Shown here piece after piece: positions 8,366 to 15,166 of a DNA stretch of 34,232 nucleotides (position 1 is the stretch's first letter; each line of letters starts with the position of its first letter). A program made the translations under genes and the position numbers. Below the pieces are notes generated by a model. That model was not told where the DNA came from, ran no database searches, and worked only from the letters and a program-made list of their open reading frames with translations. This DNA is from Planctomycetia bacterium. GTDB taxonomy: Bacteria > Planctomycetota > Planctomycetia > Pirellulales > Thermoguttaceae. The stretch lies in NCBI GenBank assembly GCA_030527015.1, contig JAUNBR010000049.1, positions 1 to 34,232 on the forward strand, in the 5' to 3' direction.

Positions 8366-9307
8366 ATGAAGATAAATATTTCTATTTTTTTAAGTACTGG
8401 TCTGATTTTACTGCTCTCCATTTTTGGATGCACTCCTGCGGAGCACCCAAAATCAGAAAAGTTACAGGTATACACCAGTTTTTATCCGATTTATGATTTC
8501 GTCTCTAAAATCGCTCAAGAAAAAGCAGACATCTATAATCTGATTCCACCGGGAACGGAAGTGCATCACTGGGAACCGTCTCCTACAGAAATGATGCGTC
8601 TAGAAACCGCGGACGTCTTATTTTATAATGGCTTGGGAATGGAGCCCTGGCTGGAAAAAATACGCGCCTCCCTAAAAAATAAAAATCTTAAATTTATATG
8701 CCTGTCCACCGATGTAAAACTTCAGGAAGGTGGCTGCTCACACGAACATCATGGCGCACACTGTCATCACAGGCATGATAAGAATTCAGATCCTCACATC
8801 TGGCTGCGTCCTCTTAATGCAAAAAAGATGCTGGAAAATATCAAAAATGCTTTCTGTCAGATGGATAAAGATAACGATACTTTTTATACCGCTAATTATG
8901 AAAAATGGGCGAACGAATGTATGCTTCTGGATACGGAATTTCGTAATCGATTAACGCCACTCCCCCAAAAAGACATTATCGTTTCCCATCAGGCTTTTGG
9001 CTATCTTTGCCACGAATACGGCCTGACACAAATTGCGGTGGAGGGCCTCTCTCCCGCCTCTGAACCCACGCCCTCACGCATGGCTGAAATTCTTCAGATG
9101 GCAAAAAAACATAAAGTCCGCGTGATTTTCTTTGAGGATCAGGCCAATCCAAAAGTAGCGCAAGAACTCGCAAAAACTCTCGGCGCGACAACAGATGTAC
9201 TAAATCCATATGAAGATCTGACGGAAGAACAGATCGCGGCCGGAGAAGATTATTTCTCGATCATGCGAAAAAATCTTCTTGCCCTGGAAAACGCGCTGAA
9301 ACCTTAA
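8366..9307 (+). CDS. Zinc/manganese-type ABC transporter substrate-binding lipoprotein
   Basis: Cluster A-I metal-binding receptor (ZnuA/TroA family) that would deliver Zn or Mn to an ABC importer. A signal sequence leads to a lipobox-like SIFGC (Cys22), so it is probably membrane-anchored. Likely metal ligands are H68 in EVHHWEPS, H144 in SDPHIWLRP, H208 in VSHQAFGY and the acidic E257-D258 in FFEDQ. A His-rich loop, SHEHHGAHCHHRHD (about 125-138), precedes the second ligand and is typical of zinc-specific members. Length (313) is normal. No ABC ATPase or permease is adjacent, so the partner must be elsewhere. GAGG lies 5 nt before the ATG. No Zur-like palindrome was seen upstream. Confidence 0.93.
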   Translation: MKINISIFLSTGLILLLSIFGCTPAEHPKSEKLQVYTSFYPIYDFVSKIAQEKADIYNLIPPGTEVHHWEPSPTEMMRLETADVLFYNGLGMEPWLEKIRASLKNKNLKFICLSTDVKLQEGGCSHEHHGAHCHHRHDKNSDPHIWLRPLNAKKMLENIKNAFCQMDKDNDTFYTANYEKWANECMLLDTEFRNRLTPLPQKDIIVSHQAFGYLCHEYGLTQIAVEGLSPASEPTPSRMAEILQMAKKHKVRVIFFEDQANPKVAQELAKTLGATTDVLNPYEDLTEEQIAAGEDYFSIMRKNLLALENALKP

Positions 9308-9375
9308 CTTAACGCACTCTCATTTCTGCTTCTCCTCCTCTCATTCCTCCTGTACACAGACAGAAAATAGGGAAT

Positions 9376-9478
9376 CCCTGTTTTATTTTAAATTTCCATT
9401 CGTGCGATTCTAAAAGCAGGTAATTTTCAGCGAAGCAAAAAAATCGAGAAAGCGAAAATATATAATACATCGGGTACA
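9376..9478 (+). repeat. Family A repeat
   Basis: Complete copy: CCCTGTTTTATTTTAAATTT at left, GCAGGTAATTTTCAGCGAAG in the middle, ATACATCGGGTACA at right. It lies 68 bp beyond the stop of the metal-binding lipoprotein gene. Confidence 0.88.
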
Positions 9479-9634
9479 AAAATAGTAACCACAGGTACTT
9501 AAAGGAAATGGAAGCCACCATCTGAATGTTTCTTTCATGCTGAAATCCCCCTGAAACTGTGTGGAATCCCCATGCTGGTCTGCCAAGTTTCTTTAGCACC
9601 GGCGTTCCTCTAAAATTCGATAAACGAAAACATT

Positions 9635-9742
9635 TATACCTGATGCACACTAAAATTCCACTTCCCCGGACATTTTTGCTTCGCTGAAAATGCCTTACTT
9701 TCAGAGCTAAACAAAACGGAAATTTAAAGTGAAACCAGTATA
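9635..9742 (-). repeat. Family A repeat
   Basis: Complete reverse copy: TATACCTGATGCACACTAAA, inner CATTTTTGCTTCGCTGAAAA, end GAAACCAGTATA. Confidence 0.92.
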
Positions 9743-9756
9743 ATATATCCGGTATA

Positions 9757-9796
9757 AAAATGCATGGGAAAAAATTTCATAGTGCATCAGGGTATA
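9757..9796 (+). repeat. Family A right-half fragment
   Basis: AAAAATGCATGGGAAAAAAT then TTCATAGTGCATCAGGGTATA in two pieces. The left half is missing. Confidence 0.75.
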
Positions 9797-9905
9797 ATTA
9801 CACTGTTTCTCCTTTATTTATTTCCGTTTCAGTCCGCCACGAAAACAGGTACTTTATATCATCATAAAATGCAAAAAAACGAAATTTTACATGGTGACAA
9901 AATTT
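9797..9905 (+). repeat. Family A repeat, degenerate
   Basis: Recognisable by CACTGTTTCTCC, TTATTTCCGTTTC, AAAACAGGTA and CGAAATTTTACATGGTG. The inner hairpin is mutated. Confidence 0.6.
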
Positions 9906-9969
9906 ATTTTTTGGAAAATTTTTTTGTACTCTTCACAGCAAGAACGGACTGTCATGAAAAATTGGCGAA

Positions 9970-10070
9970 TTATCCAGGTTCTCCTTTAAATTTCCATTCG
10001 TGCAGTTCTGAAAGTACATTTTCAGCGAAAAAATACCGTGGGAACAGAAATTAATTGTGCATCAGATATA
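9970..10070 (+). repeat. Family A repeat, first of a tandem trio
   Basis: TATCCAGGTTCTCCTTTAAA at left, CATTTTCAGCGAAAAAATACC in the middle in two pieces, GTGCATCAGATATA at right. It shares its terminal TA with the next copy. Confidence 0.9.
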
Positions 10071-10172
10071 TACCTGATTCCACTTTAAATTTCCGTTTTA
10101 TGCGGCTCTTAACGCCGACATTTTCAGCAAAGAAAAAATACTGGGAAAGCGGAATTTTATCGTGCATCGGAT
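10069..10172 (+). repeat. Family A repeat, second of a tandem trio
   Basis: Starts TATACCTGATTCCACTTTAA within the last bases of the preceding copy and ends ATCGTGCATCGGATA. Its CGCCGACATTTTCAGC variant matches the inner unit at 10569-10671. Confidence 0.9.
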
Positions 10173-10178
10173 AAAAAA

Positions 10179-10284
10179 TATACTGGTTCCAATTTAAAAT
10201 TTCGTTTTGTGCGGCTCTAAAAGCAGGCTTTTTCAGCGAAGCAAAAAAGCCGGGGAAGCGGAATTTTATAATGTATCGGGTATA
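10179..10284 (+). repeat. Family A repeat, third of a tandem trio
   Basis: TATACTGGTTCCAATTTAAA at left, inner GGCTTTTTCAGCGAAGC with AAAAAAGCC (a compensatory change that keeps the stem paired), end CGGGTATA. Confidence 0.93.
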
Positions 10285-10383
10285 AAATACACCTGTTTCA
10301 CTTTTTTCCCGTCATGAAAATAGCGTTTCACGCACCACGAAATGTGAATCTGTCTGTCCGCTGTGTAAAGACGCAAAAATTTA

Positions 10384-10494
10384 TTTACCCGATGCAGGAC
10401 AAATTTTCACCTCTGAAACTTTTATGTTTCACTGAAAATACCTGTGTGATTTTTGTGGCCGACGAATGCAAATTTTAAAAGTGAAATCTGCATA
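10384..10494 (-). repeat. Family A repeat, degenerate
   Basis: Starts TTTACCCGATGCAGGACAAA, has TTTCACTGAAAATACCTGTG in the middle and AGTGAAATCTGCATA at the end. Confidence 0.7.
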
Positions 10495-10503
10495 TGTTCG
10501 ACG

Positions 10504-10732
10504 TATTACCAGTTTTATTTAAAATTTTTATTTTAAGGGGACAGAACCCCAAACATTTTCACTAAAGTTATGATTCACGTCTAAATTTCCGTTTTGTGCG
10601 GCTCTTAACGCCGACATTTTCAGCGAAGAAAAAATGCTGGGAAAGTGAAATTATATCGTGCATCAGATATAAGAATGCCGAACGTCCTGCCGGCGGACAG
10701 ATAAATCGAAAAATAATAGTCCATCAGATATA
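10504..10732 (+). repeat. Outer family A unit with a second copy inside
   Basis: Left part TATTACCAGTTTTATTTAAA to CACTAAAGTTA, right part from 10672 (AGAATGCCG) to CCATCAGATATA. The right part carries the palindromic insert CTGCCGGCGGACAG (10687-10700). The left arm is decayed, so the outer unit is the older one. Confidence 0.85.
10569..10671 (+). repeat. Inner family A unit of a nested pair
   Basis: A better-preserved copy, TATGATTCACGTCTAAATTT to GTGCATCAGATATA, inserted at a TA next to the inner hairpin of the older unit. Confidence 0.9.
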
Positions 10733-10795
10733 AAATGATTGACAGCAAGAAATAATAAAGAAACATGGCAGCATATGACATTCACAAAAGATTTT

Positions 10796-10900
10796 TAGAC
10801 CCGATACACTATAAATTTCCATTTTCCCAGTTTTTTTGCTCTGCTGAAATGCATGCTTTCAGAACCTCACAAAATGGAAATTTAAAGTGGAATCAGTATA
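10796..10900 (-). repeat. Family A repeat
   Basis: Complete reverse copy, TAGACCCGATACACTATAAA to GGAATCAGTATA, directly abutting the FGE-like gene relic. Confidence 0.92.
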
Positions 10901-10902
10901 AA

Positions 10903-11022
10903 TCGGACGGAAAATTATTCGAGGAAAATCAGAAATATTCGCAGCAAAATCTGAGTTTTTCCAAAACAAATTTCCCTCTGGTAACGAATATAAATAAGGA
11001 TGACACACAGATATTTTGCATG
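10903..11022 (+). pseudogene. Relic of an FGE/SUMF-domain gene
   Basis: The frame from 10903 reads SDGKLFEENQKYSQQNLSFS and continues to DTQIFCM. It aligns without gaps to residues 112-149 of the intact FGE-like protein encoded at 11299-12198 (NGEELVENPKYS to HDAQAFC), with 16 identities in 38 positions (GxxxxxEN, KYS, N, F, TN, V, N, D, Q, FC). Nothing alignable remains on either side. A family A copy ends at 10900 and another begins at 11063. This looks like the core of a decayed paralogue eroded by repeat insertion. The frame continues open into the repeats only because they happen to lack stops. Confidence 0.75.
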
Positions 11023-11062
11023 CGGGTTTCATGCCGCCACTTCACTTCCGCTTACTCAGTTT

Positions 11063-11167
11063 TATACTGGCACCCCTTTAAATTTCCATTTATGCAGCTC
11101 TAAAAACAGACATTTTCACGAAACCCAAAATGCCGAGGAAACGGAAATTTATAGTACATCGGATATA
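11063..11167 (+). repeat. Family A repeat
   Basis: Complete copy: TATACTGGCACCCCTTTAAA, inner ACATTTTCACGAAACCCAAAA, in two pieces, end CATCGGATATA. Confidence 0.92.
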
Positions 11168-11243
11168 AAAACAGACATTTCACGAAACTAAAAATTCGCT
11201 AAAAATGGAAATTTGTGCCTCCGGCCCATAATACATCGTATAT
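11168..11243 (+). repeat. Extra family A right half in tandem
   Basis: Resumes at AAAACAGACATTTCACGAAA, repeating the internal segment of the copy just upstream, and ends ACATCGTATATA. It carries a foreign GTGCCTCCGGCCC in the right arm. It is probably the remainder of an older unit into which 11063-11167 inserted. Confidence 0.7.
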
Positions 11244-11298
11244 AAAATAATACCTAAATATATTATCACTTTAATCCTTTTTTAATGGGAGAAATTTA

Positions 11299-12198
11299 AT
11301 GAAAAGTACGGACCCTAATAATAACCCTCTGAAGAAAAAGACACCACGAGAACCCTCTTTAGCGATTCCCATTTTAAGTAACCCCATACCAGGTGAACGA
11401 ATGGTCCGAACGGTATACGATATGGAATACGCCTTCCACTGGTGCCCGGCTGGAAGTTTTATCATGGGAAGCCCGGAAAAAGAAATAGGGAGATATATCG
11501 ATGAAATCCAGCATCAGGTAATCCTTACAAAAGGATTTTGGATGCTGGAAACGCAAGTAACGGTCGGCATGTTTCGGCAGTTCACCAGCAGATCAAGATA
11601 TAAATCAGCAGGAGAAACACCCTGGGGATGGAACGGTGAGGAGCTGGTGGAAAATCCAAAATATTCTTGGCGAAATCCCGGCTTCCCCCAAACAAATTCT
11701 CACCCGGTGGTGAATGTAAGTTGGCACGACGCACAGGCTTTTTGCGTATGGCTCGGCAGAAGATTAAAAGCACACGTCACGCTCCCGACCGAGGCTCAGT
11801 GGGAATATGCCTGCCGAGCAGGTACGACGACCGCCCTGAATAACGGTAAAGATTTGACGGACGAAATCTACGACTGTGCGAATCTTAACGAAGTGGCCTG
11901 GTATAATTGGCAGAACCAAAACATCATGACTTCTCACGAAGTGGCTCAAAAACGGCCGAATGCTTGGGGCTTATACGACATGCATGGAAATGTCTGGGAA
12001 TGGTGCGCAGACTGGGAAGGACCTTACCCCAGCGGCCCTACCACAGATCCCACAGGAAAACTTTATAGTATGGACCGGGTGGTTCGTGGTGGTGGCTGGA
12101 ACAACGATGCAGAATACTGCCGTTCCGCGAATCGACTCAGCGATTTTCCCAAAATACGTGACATTAATATCGGATTCCGCGTCATCCTCATCCCTTAA
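11299..12198 (+). CDS. FGE/SUMF-domain protein (formylglycine-generating-enzyme-like)
   Basis: 299 residues, almost entirely the FGE-sulfatase fold: HWCPAGSFIMGSPEKE (about 47-62), FWMLETQVTVGMFRQF, NPVNVSW-type PVVNVSWHDAQAFCVWL (about 136-152), LPTEAQWEYACRAG (162-175), NAWGLYDMHGNVWEWCADW (221-239) and RVVRGGGWNNDAEYCRSANR in two pieces to GFRVI at the end. No signal peptide. True FGE uses two cysteines in the C-terminal core to oxidise sulfatase cysteine. Only one candidate (Cys274) is present here, so formylglycine synthesis is doubtful, and it is better regarded as an FGE-like protein of unknown role. GGGAG lies 7 nt before the ATG. No sulfatase is nearby. A decayed relative lies 0.3 kb upstream. 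Confidence 0.9.
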   Translation: MKSTDPNNNPLKKKTPREPSLAIPILSNPIPGERMVRTVYDMEYAFHWCPAGSFIMGSPEKEIGRYIDEIQHQVILTKGFWMLETQVTVGMFRQFTSRSRYKSAGETPWGWNGEELVENPKYSWRNPGFPQTNSHPVVNVSWHDAQAFCVWLGRRLKAHVTLPTEAQWEYACRAGTTTALNNGKDLTDEIYDCANLNEVAWYNWQNQNIMTSHEVAQKRPNAWGLYDMHGNVWEWCADWEGPYPSGPTTDPTGKLYSMDRVVRGGGWNNDAEYCRSANRLSDFPKIRDINIGFRVILIP

Positions 12199-12211
12199 CC
12201 CCATTCAGTTT

Positions 12212-12232
12212 TATCCCCCACACTATAAACTT
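12212..12232 (-). repeat. Family A right-end stub
   Basis: TATCCCCCACACTATAAACT resembles the reversed right end only. The next full copy begins at 12234. Confidence 0.6.
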
Positions 12233-12233
12233 T

Positions 12234-12340
12234 TATACACGATACACTATAAAATCCCGCCTCCTCGGCATTTTGCTTCGCTAAAAATGCCTGCTTTCAG
12301 ACGCCGCAAAAAAACTGAAATTTAAAGTGGAACCTGTATA
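12234..12340 (-). repeat. Family A repeat
   Basis: Complete reverse copy: TATACACGATACACTATAAA, inner GGCATTTTGCTTCGC with AAAAATGCC, end GGAACCTGTATA. Confidence 0.93.
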
Positions 12341-12408
12341 CAGTGTATCCTCAGGCACAAATTTAAACGAAACACAAAGAATTTATTATATAAGGCAGCG
12401 ATAATAAC

Positions 12409-13179
12409 ATGAATTTACAAGAACGTATAAAACAGGAAATATGCATGATCGGCCAGCGTCTTTATACGCGAGGTTTCGTTTCTGGAAATGATGGAAATAT
12501 AAGTTACCGTCTGTCGGAAAATGAAATTCTGTGTACGCCGACAAAAATCAGTAAAGGCTTTATGACACCAGAAGACCTGTGTGTGGTAAACATGAAAGGG
12601 GATAAAATTTCCGGTATCCGTGAAATCACCAGCGAAATCCGTCTTCACCTTACCATTTACGGCGCATGCCCTGAAGTAAAATCGGTGGTACACTGTCATC
12701 CGCCATACGCCACGGCATTCGGAATCGCCAGAGAACCGATTCCCCCTTTCATTCTGCCAGAAATCGAAATGCAGCTCGGAGAAATTCCTGTCGCACGATA
12801 CGCGCTTCCCGGCAGTGAAGAATTCGCGCAGACCGTCCTTCCTTATGTGCACCATTCCAGAATTATCGTCCTGGCGAATCATGGAACCGTCAGCTGGGCT
12901 CCCGATACGGTGGAACACGCCTTTTGGCGGACAGAAATGCTGGACGCTTACTGCCAAAAATTACTGATCGCTAAACAGACTGGAAATATCGAATTTCTTA
13001 CTCGCGCAGAAGCGGAGTCTTTACTTATATCTAAACATCAGCAGGGCATTCCTGATCCACGGATTCATCCAGAAACAGGAGAAATTCATCTTGTCTCCGT
13101 CTTCCAAAAATACTGGAAGGAATCCGGCGTGAAAATTCGCAATTTTCCGTGGCCGGATTATATATCTCATGTACAATAA
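12409..13179 (+). CDS. Class II aldolase/adducin-family protein (FucA/AraD type)
   Basis: Zinc-dependent sugar-phosphate aldolase or epimerase, 256 residues, cytosolic. The phosphate-binding SGNDGNISYR is at 25-34, TPTKISKGF at 43-51, the likely catalytic glutamate in TSEIRLH (E76), the zinc ligands in VVHCHPPYA (H95, H97), and a third histidine in LANHGTVSW (H158). The family includes L-fuculose-1-phosphate and rhamnulose-type aldolases and L-ribulose-5-phosphate 4-epimerase. The sequence alone does not tell which, and no sugar-pathway genes are adjacent. The ~40-residue tail (GIPDPRIHPETGE onward) extends beyond the minimal fold. The start has only a weak AAGG 11 nt upstream. It may share a transcript with the FGE-like gene, but 210 bp and a repeat separate them. 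Confidence 0.92.
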   Translation: MNLQERIKQEICMIGQRLYTRGFVSGNDGNISYRLSENEILCTPTKISKGFMTPEDLCVVNMKGDKISGIREITSEIRLHLTIYGACPEVKSVVHCHPPYATAFGIAREPIPPFILPEIEMQLGEIPVARYALPGSEEFAQTVLPYVHHSRIIVLANHGTVSWAPDTVEHAFWRTEMLDAYCQKLLIAKQTGNIEFLTRAEAESLLISKHQQGIPDPRIHPETGEIHLVSVFQKYWKESGVKIRNFPWPDYISHVQ

Positions 13180-13389
13180 AACTTCCTTCCATACCTTATT
13201 TAAATATAAAAATTTTATGCCCGGCACACAAAACCAGTGTAATGTACATCCGAAATCATAAACCGGTGAAAGCTGTCGGGAAAGATTATTCTTTCCGTAA
13301 ACGCACCGCGAAATCATTTCTGAAAATGTCTCTGAAAATACCTTTTTCTTTCGGCGGTAAAACCCCCATTTTGGATTCAAAATAAACTG

Positions 13390-14412
13390 TCATTTTACCC
13401 GTTTCACCCATTCCGTCACCACCCAGCCCACACGTGCTAATTTTAATGGAGAACATTTATCCGCGGTATCCTGGCTGGTATGCCACCAGACGTACTCCAT
13501 ATCTATAATATCGATCGTCGGAATTTTCCCGACATTATGCAGCATGACATGATCATCTAAAATGGGATTCTGTGTAACTTTTGAACTGAATTCCTTCACG
13601 CCTAATTCTTCGGCGATTCCCCAGATTTCATCCAGCAGCGGCCGTGAGTCACGCCATTTCCAGGAATTTCTTTCTTTTTTAATTTCCAGATCCACATCCC
13701 CCACCATATCCAATAAAACCGCCCAGCGATAAGAGAACTCCCGTGCGGTCACTTTATTCTTCTTCGCCACTTTTGGATCCGTGGCAGCATACTGGCGCGC
13801 AAAATATTCAGAACCGACGCAAAACCTGCCGTGTGGGCGAAACATAAACTCCTCGGCATCCAGCATCACAAAATCCACTCCATATTTTTGCTGGTGATTC
13901 TTCAGAATTTCAGGAATCTCTTTCGCCATTTCCATTAAAACAGCCACACCACTTCCTCCATCATTCGCTCCCAAAAAAGGAGCCTTCGGCGCGGGATGAT
14001 CCAGCAGAGCCAGAGGCAGCGTATCATAATGAGCCGCGAGCAAAAGCCGTTCTTTTCGTTCAGGTTCCCAACGAATGATCATATTCGCACATGGAACCGG
14101 CGTACCATTTTCTGGATGCCGATAATTAAAACGCTGGTAAAGAACCGTCGCACCATATTTTTTGAAATGCGCTTCCAGATACGCCTGCTGTTTACGCATC
14201 CCTTCTGAACCAGAAGGCCGCGGTCCAATCATACATAATTCTTCGATATATTTATGTGCCTGAGTTCCATTAAAAGGAATTTTTTCTAAAGGGGTTTCCT
14301 GTACGACCGACTTTTTAAGGCGACTATTTTGCGCGCACTGGACAGACGTCATAATCAGAATGCCTCCTGCTAAAAAAATAGAAAATAATACCATTAATTT
14401 TATTTTCTTCAT
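13390..14412 (-). CDS. M28-family zinc enzyme, glutaminyl-peptide cyclotransferase-like
   Basis: 340 residues with an N-terminal signal peptide (MKKIKLMVLFSIFLAGG to SVQCAQ), so exported. The opening IGPRPSGSEGMRKQQAYLE and the CANMIIRW segment are typical of glutaminyl cyclases. Zinc ligands appear in order: AAHYDT, GANDGGSG, LDAEEF, LLDMVGD and WWHTSQDT near the C-terminus. It could form N-terminal pyroglutamate or act as an aminopeptidase; the family resemblance favours the cyclase. I chose the ATG at 14412 because AGGAG precedes it by 8 nt. The longer frame from 14469 gains 19 codons that translate the end of a family A repeat and are not real coding sequence. Confidence 0.9.
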   Translation of the reverse strand: MKKIKLMVLFSIFLAGGILIMTSVQCAQNSRLKKSVVQETPLEKIPFNGTQAHKYIEELCMIGPRPSGSEGMRKQQAYLEAHFKKYGATVLYQRFNYRHPENGTPVPCANMIIRWEPERKERLLLAAHYDTLPLALLDHPAPKAPFLGANDGGSGVAVLMEMAKEIPEILKNHQQKYGVDFVMLDAEEFMFRPHGRFCVGSEYFARQYAATDPKVAKKNKVTAREFSYRWAVLLDMVGDVDLEIKKERNSWKWRDSRPLLDEIWGIAEELGVKEFSSKVTQNPILDDHVMLHNVGKIPTIDIIDMEYVWWHTSQDTADKCSPLKLARVGWVVTEWVKRVK

Positions 14413-14420
14413 AAGATCAT

Positions 14421-14425
14421 CTCCT
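14421..14425 (-). promoter_or_regulatory. Shine-Dalgarno fixing the M28-like start
   Basis: AGGAG on the minus strand, 8 nt before the ATG at 14412. It favours this start over the repeat-derived upstream one. Confidence 0.75.
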
Positions 14426-14438
14426 ATTACCAATTTTT

Positions 14439-14560
14439 TTCTTGATACACCATGAATTTCCGCTTTCACTGTCCGCAGACAGTCCAGCCGGATTTTTCTT
14501 TACTGAAAAATCCTGTGTTCAGAACCGCATAAAACAGTAATTTAAAATAGAGCCAGCATA
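14439..14560 (-). repeat. Family A repeat with palindromic insert
   Basis: Reverse copy, GATACACCATGAATTTCCGC to TAGAGCCAGCATA. Between right arm and inner hairpin it carries CTGTCCGCAGACAG (14469-14482). The repeat lies 26 bp upstream of the M28-like start. Confidence 0.88.
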
Positions 14561-14731
14561 ATCATGAAATACATGACAGTACAGCAGTACATAATGAAAA
14601 TTTAATGGAGAATCAGTAAAAACATTTTTCTTTTATACATTTTTTCCGACAAAAATACAAGACATGTCTGATTTCTTTTATATTCTGTTTTCAGGAATAT
14701 ATTTCATGCATGGAAAACACCCGTATTCATT

Positions 14732-14836
14732 TTAGGCCCGCTGGACTATAAATTTCCGCATCTCCGACATTTAGCTTCACTGAAAAGCCTGCTTCTAGAG
14801 CCGCATAAAACGGAAATTTAATGTGGAACCAGTATA
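14732..14836 (-). repeat. Family A repeat
   Basis: Complete reverse copy: TAGGCCCGCTGGACTATAAA, inner GACATTTAGCTTCACTGAAAA in two pieces, end GGAACCAGTATA. Confidence 0.92.
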
Positions 14837-14910
14837 TTTCCTCGGAATCTCTTCCTTTATTTTTTTTAAACTTCTGTTATAATTTATAAAAAGACGTTTT
14901 TATAAACTTA

Positions 14911-15020
14911 TATAATGTAACTGCTTCTCTTTAACTTTCCGTTTTGTATGGCTCTCGACGCAGGCTTTTCAGTAAAGCAAAAATGCCGGGAAAACGGAAA
15001 TTTATAGTACAGCGGGTCTA
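14911..15020 (+). repeat. Family A repeat
   Basis: CTGCTTCTCTTTAACTTTCC at left, GCAGGCTTTTCAGTAAAGC in the middle, CGGAAATTTATAGTACAGC and end GGGTCTA. Confidence 0.82.
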
Positions 15021-15155
15021 AAATGTCCGCATAAAAACCACACTAAAATGAATTTAAACGGAATCCGCATATTTTTCTGAACATTTACTACAAAATTTTT
15101 TCCGTGTATCATATGATTCTTTTTAAATTGACCGAAAACTATTTTAGAGCGAAAT

Positions 15156-15161
15156 AAGGAG
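15156..15161 (+). promoter_or_regulatory. Shine-Dalgarno fixing the GNAT-like start
   Basis: AAGGAG, 5 nt before the ATG at 15167. The GTG at 15161 overlaps the site itself and is unlikely to be the start. Confidence 0.8.
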
Positions 15162-15166
15162 TGCTC

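Larger units (their letters stand above)
9308..11298. other. 2-kb gene-poor repeat graveyard
   Basis: About a dozen family A units in both orientations, head to tail and nested, plus a short relic of an FGE-like gene (10903-11022). Reading frames here, such as 9309-9650 on the minus strand and 9764-10054 on the plus strand, translate repeat sequence and are not genes. No RNA gene seen. Confidence 0.8.
14413..15166. other. Divergent intergenic region with three family A repeats
   Basis: Separates the minus-strand M28-like gene from the plus-strand GNAT-like gene, so it should carry promoters for both; none is obvious. Repeats at 14439-14560, 14732-14836 and 14911-15020. Left-end-like fragments occur near 14570-14617 and 15035-15072. 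Confidence 0.7.

Noticed and set aside
9309..9650. Minus-strand frame of 113 codons
   Set aside because: It translates family A copies on both sides. No protein-like features or ribosome binding site.
9308..11298. tRNA or other structured RNA gene in the largest gaps
   Set aside because: I looked for T-loop-like GTTCGA/GTTCAA motifs with matching acceptor stems and saw none. The secondary structure present belongs to the repeats.
12415..12957. Minus-strand frame of 180 codons
   Set aside because: Antisense shadow of the aldolase gene, whose plus-strand product has all family motifs.
14413..14469. N-terminal extension of the M28-like protein
   Set aside because: The 19 extra residues translate a repeat end. 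AGGAG points to the downstream ATG, which also starts a normal signal peptide.
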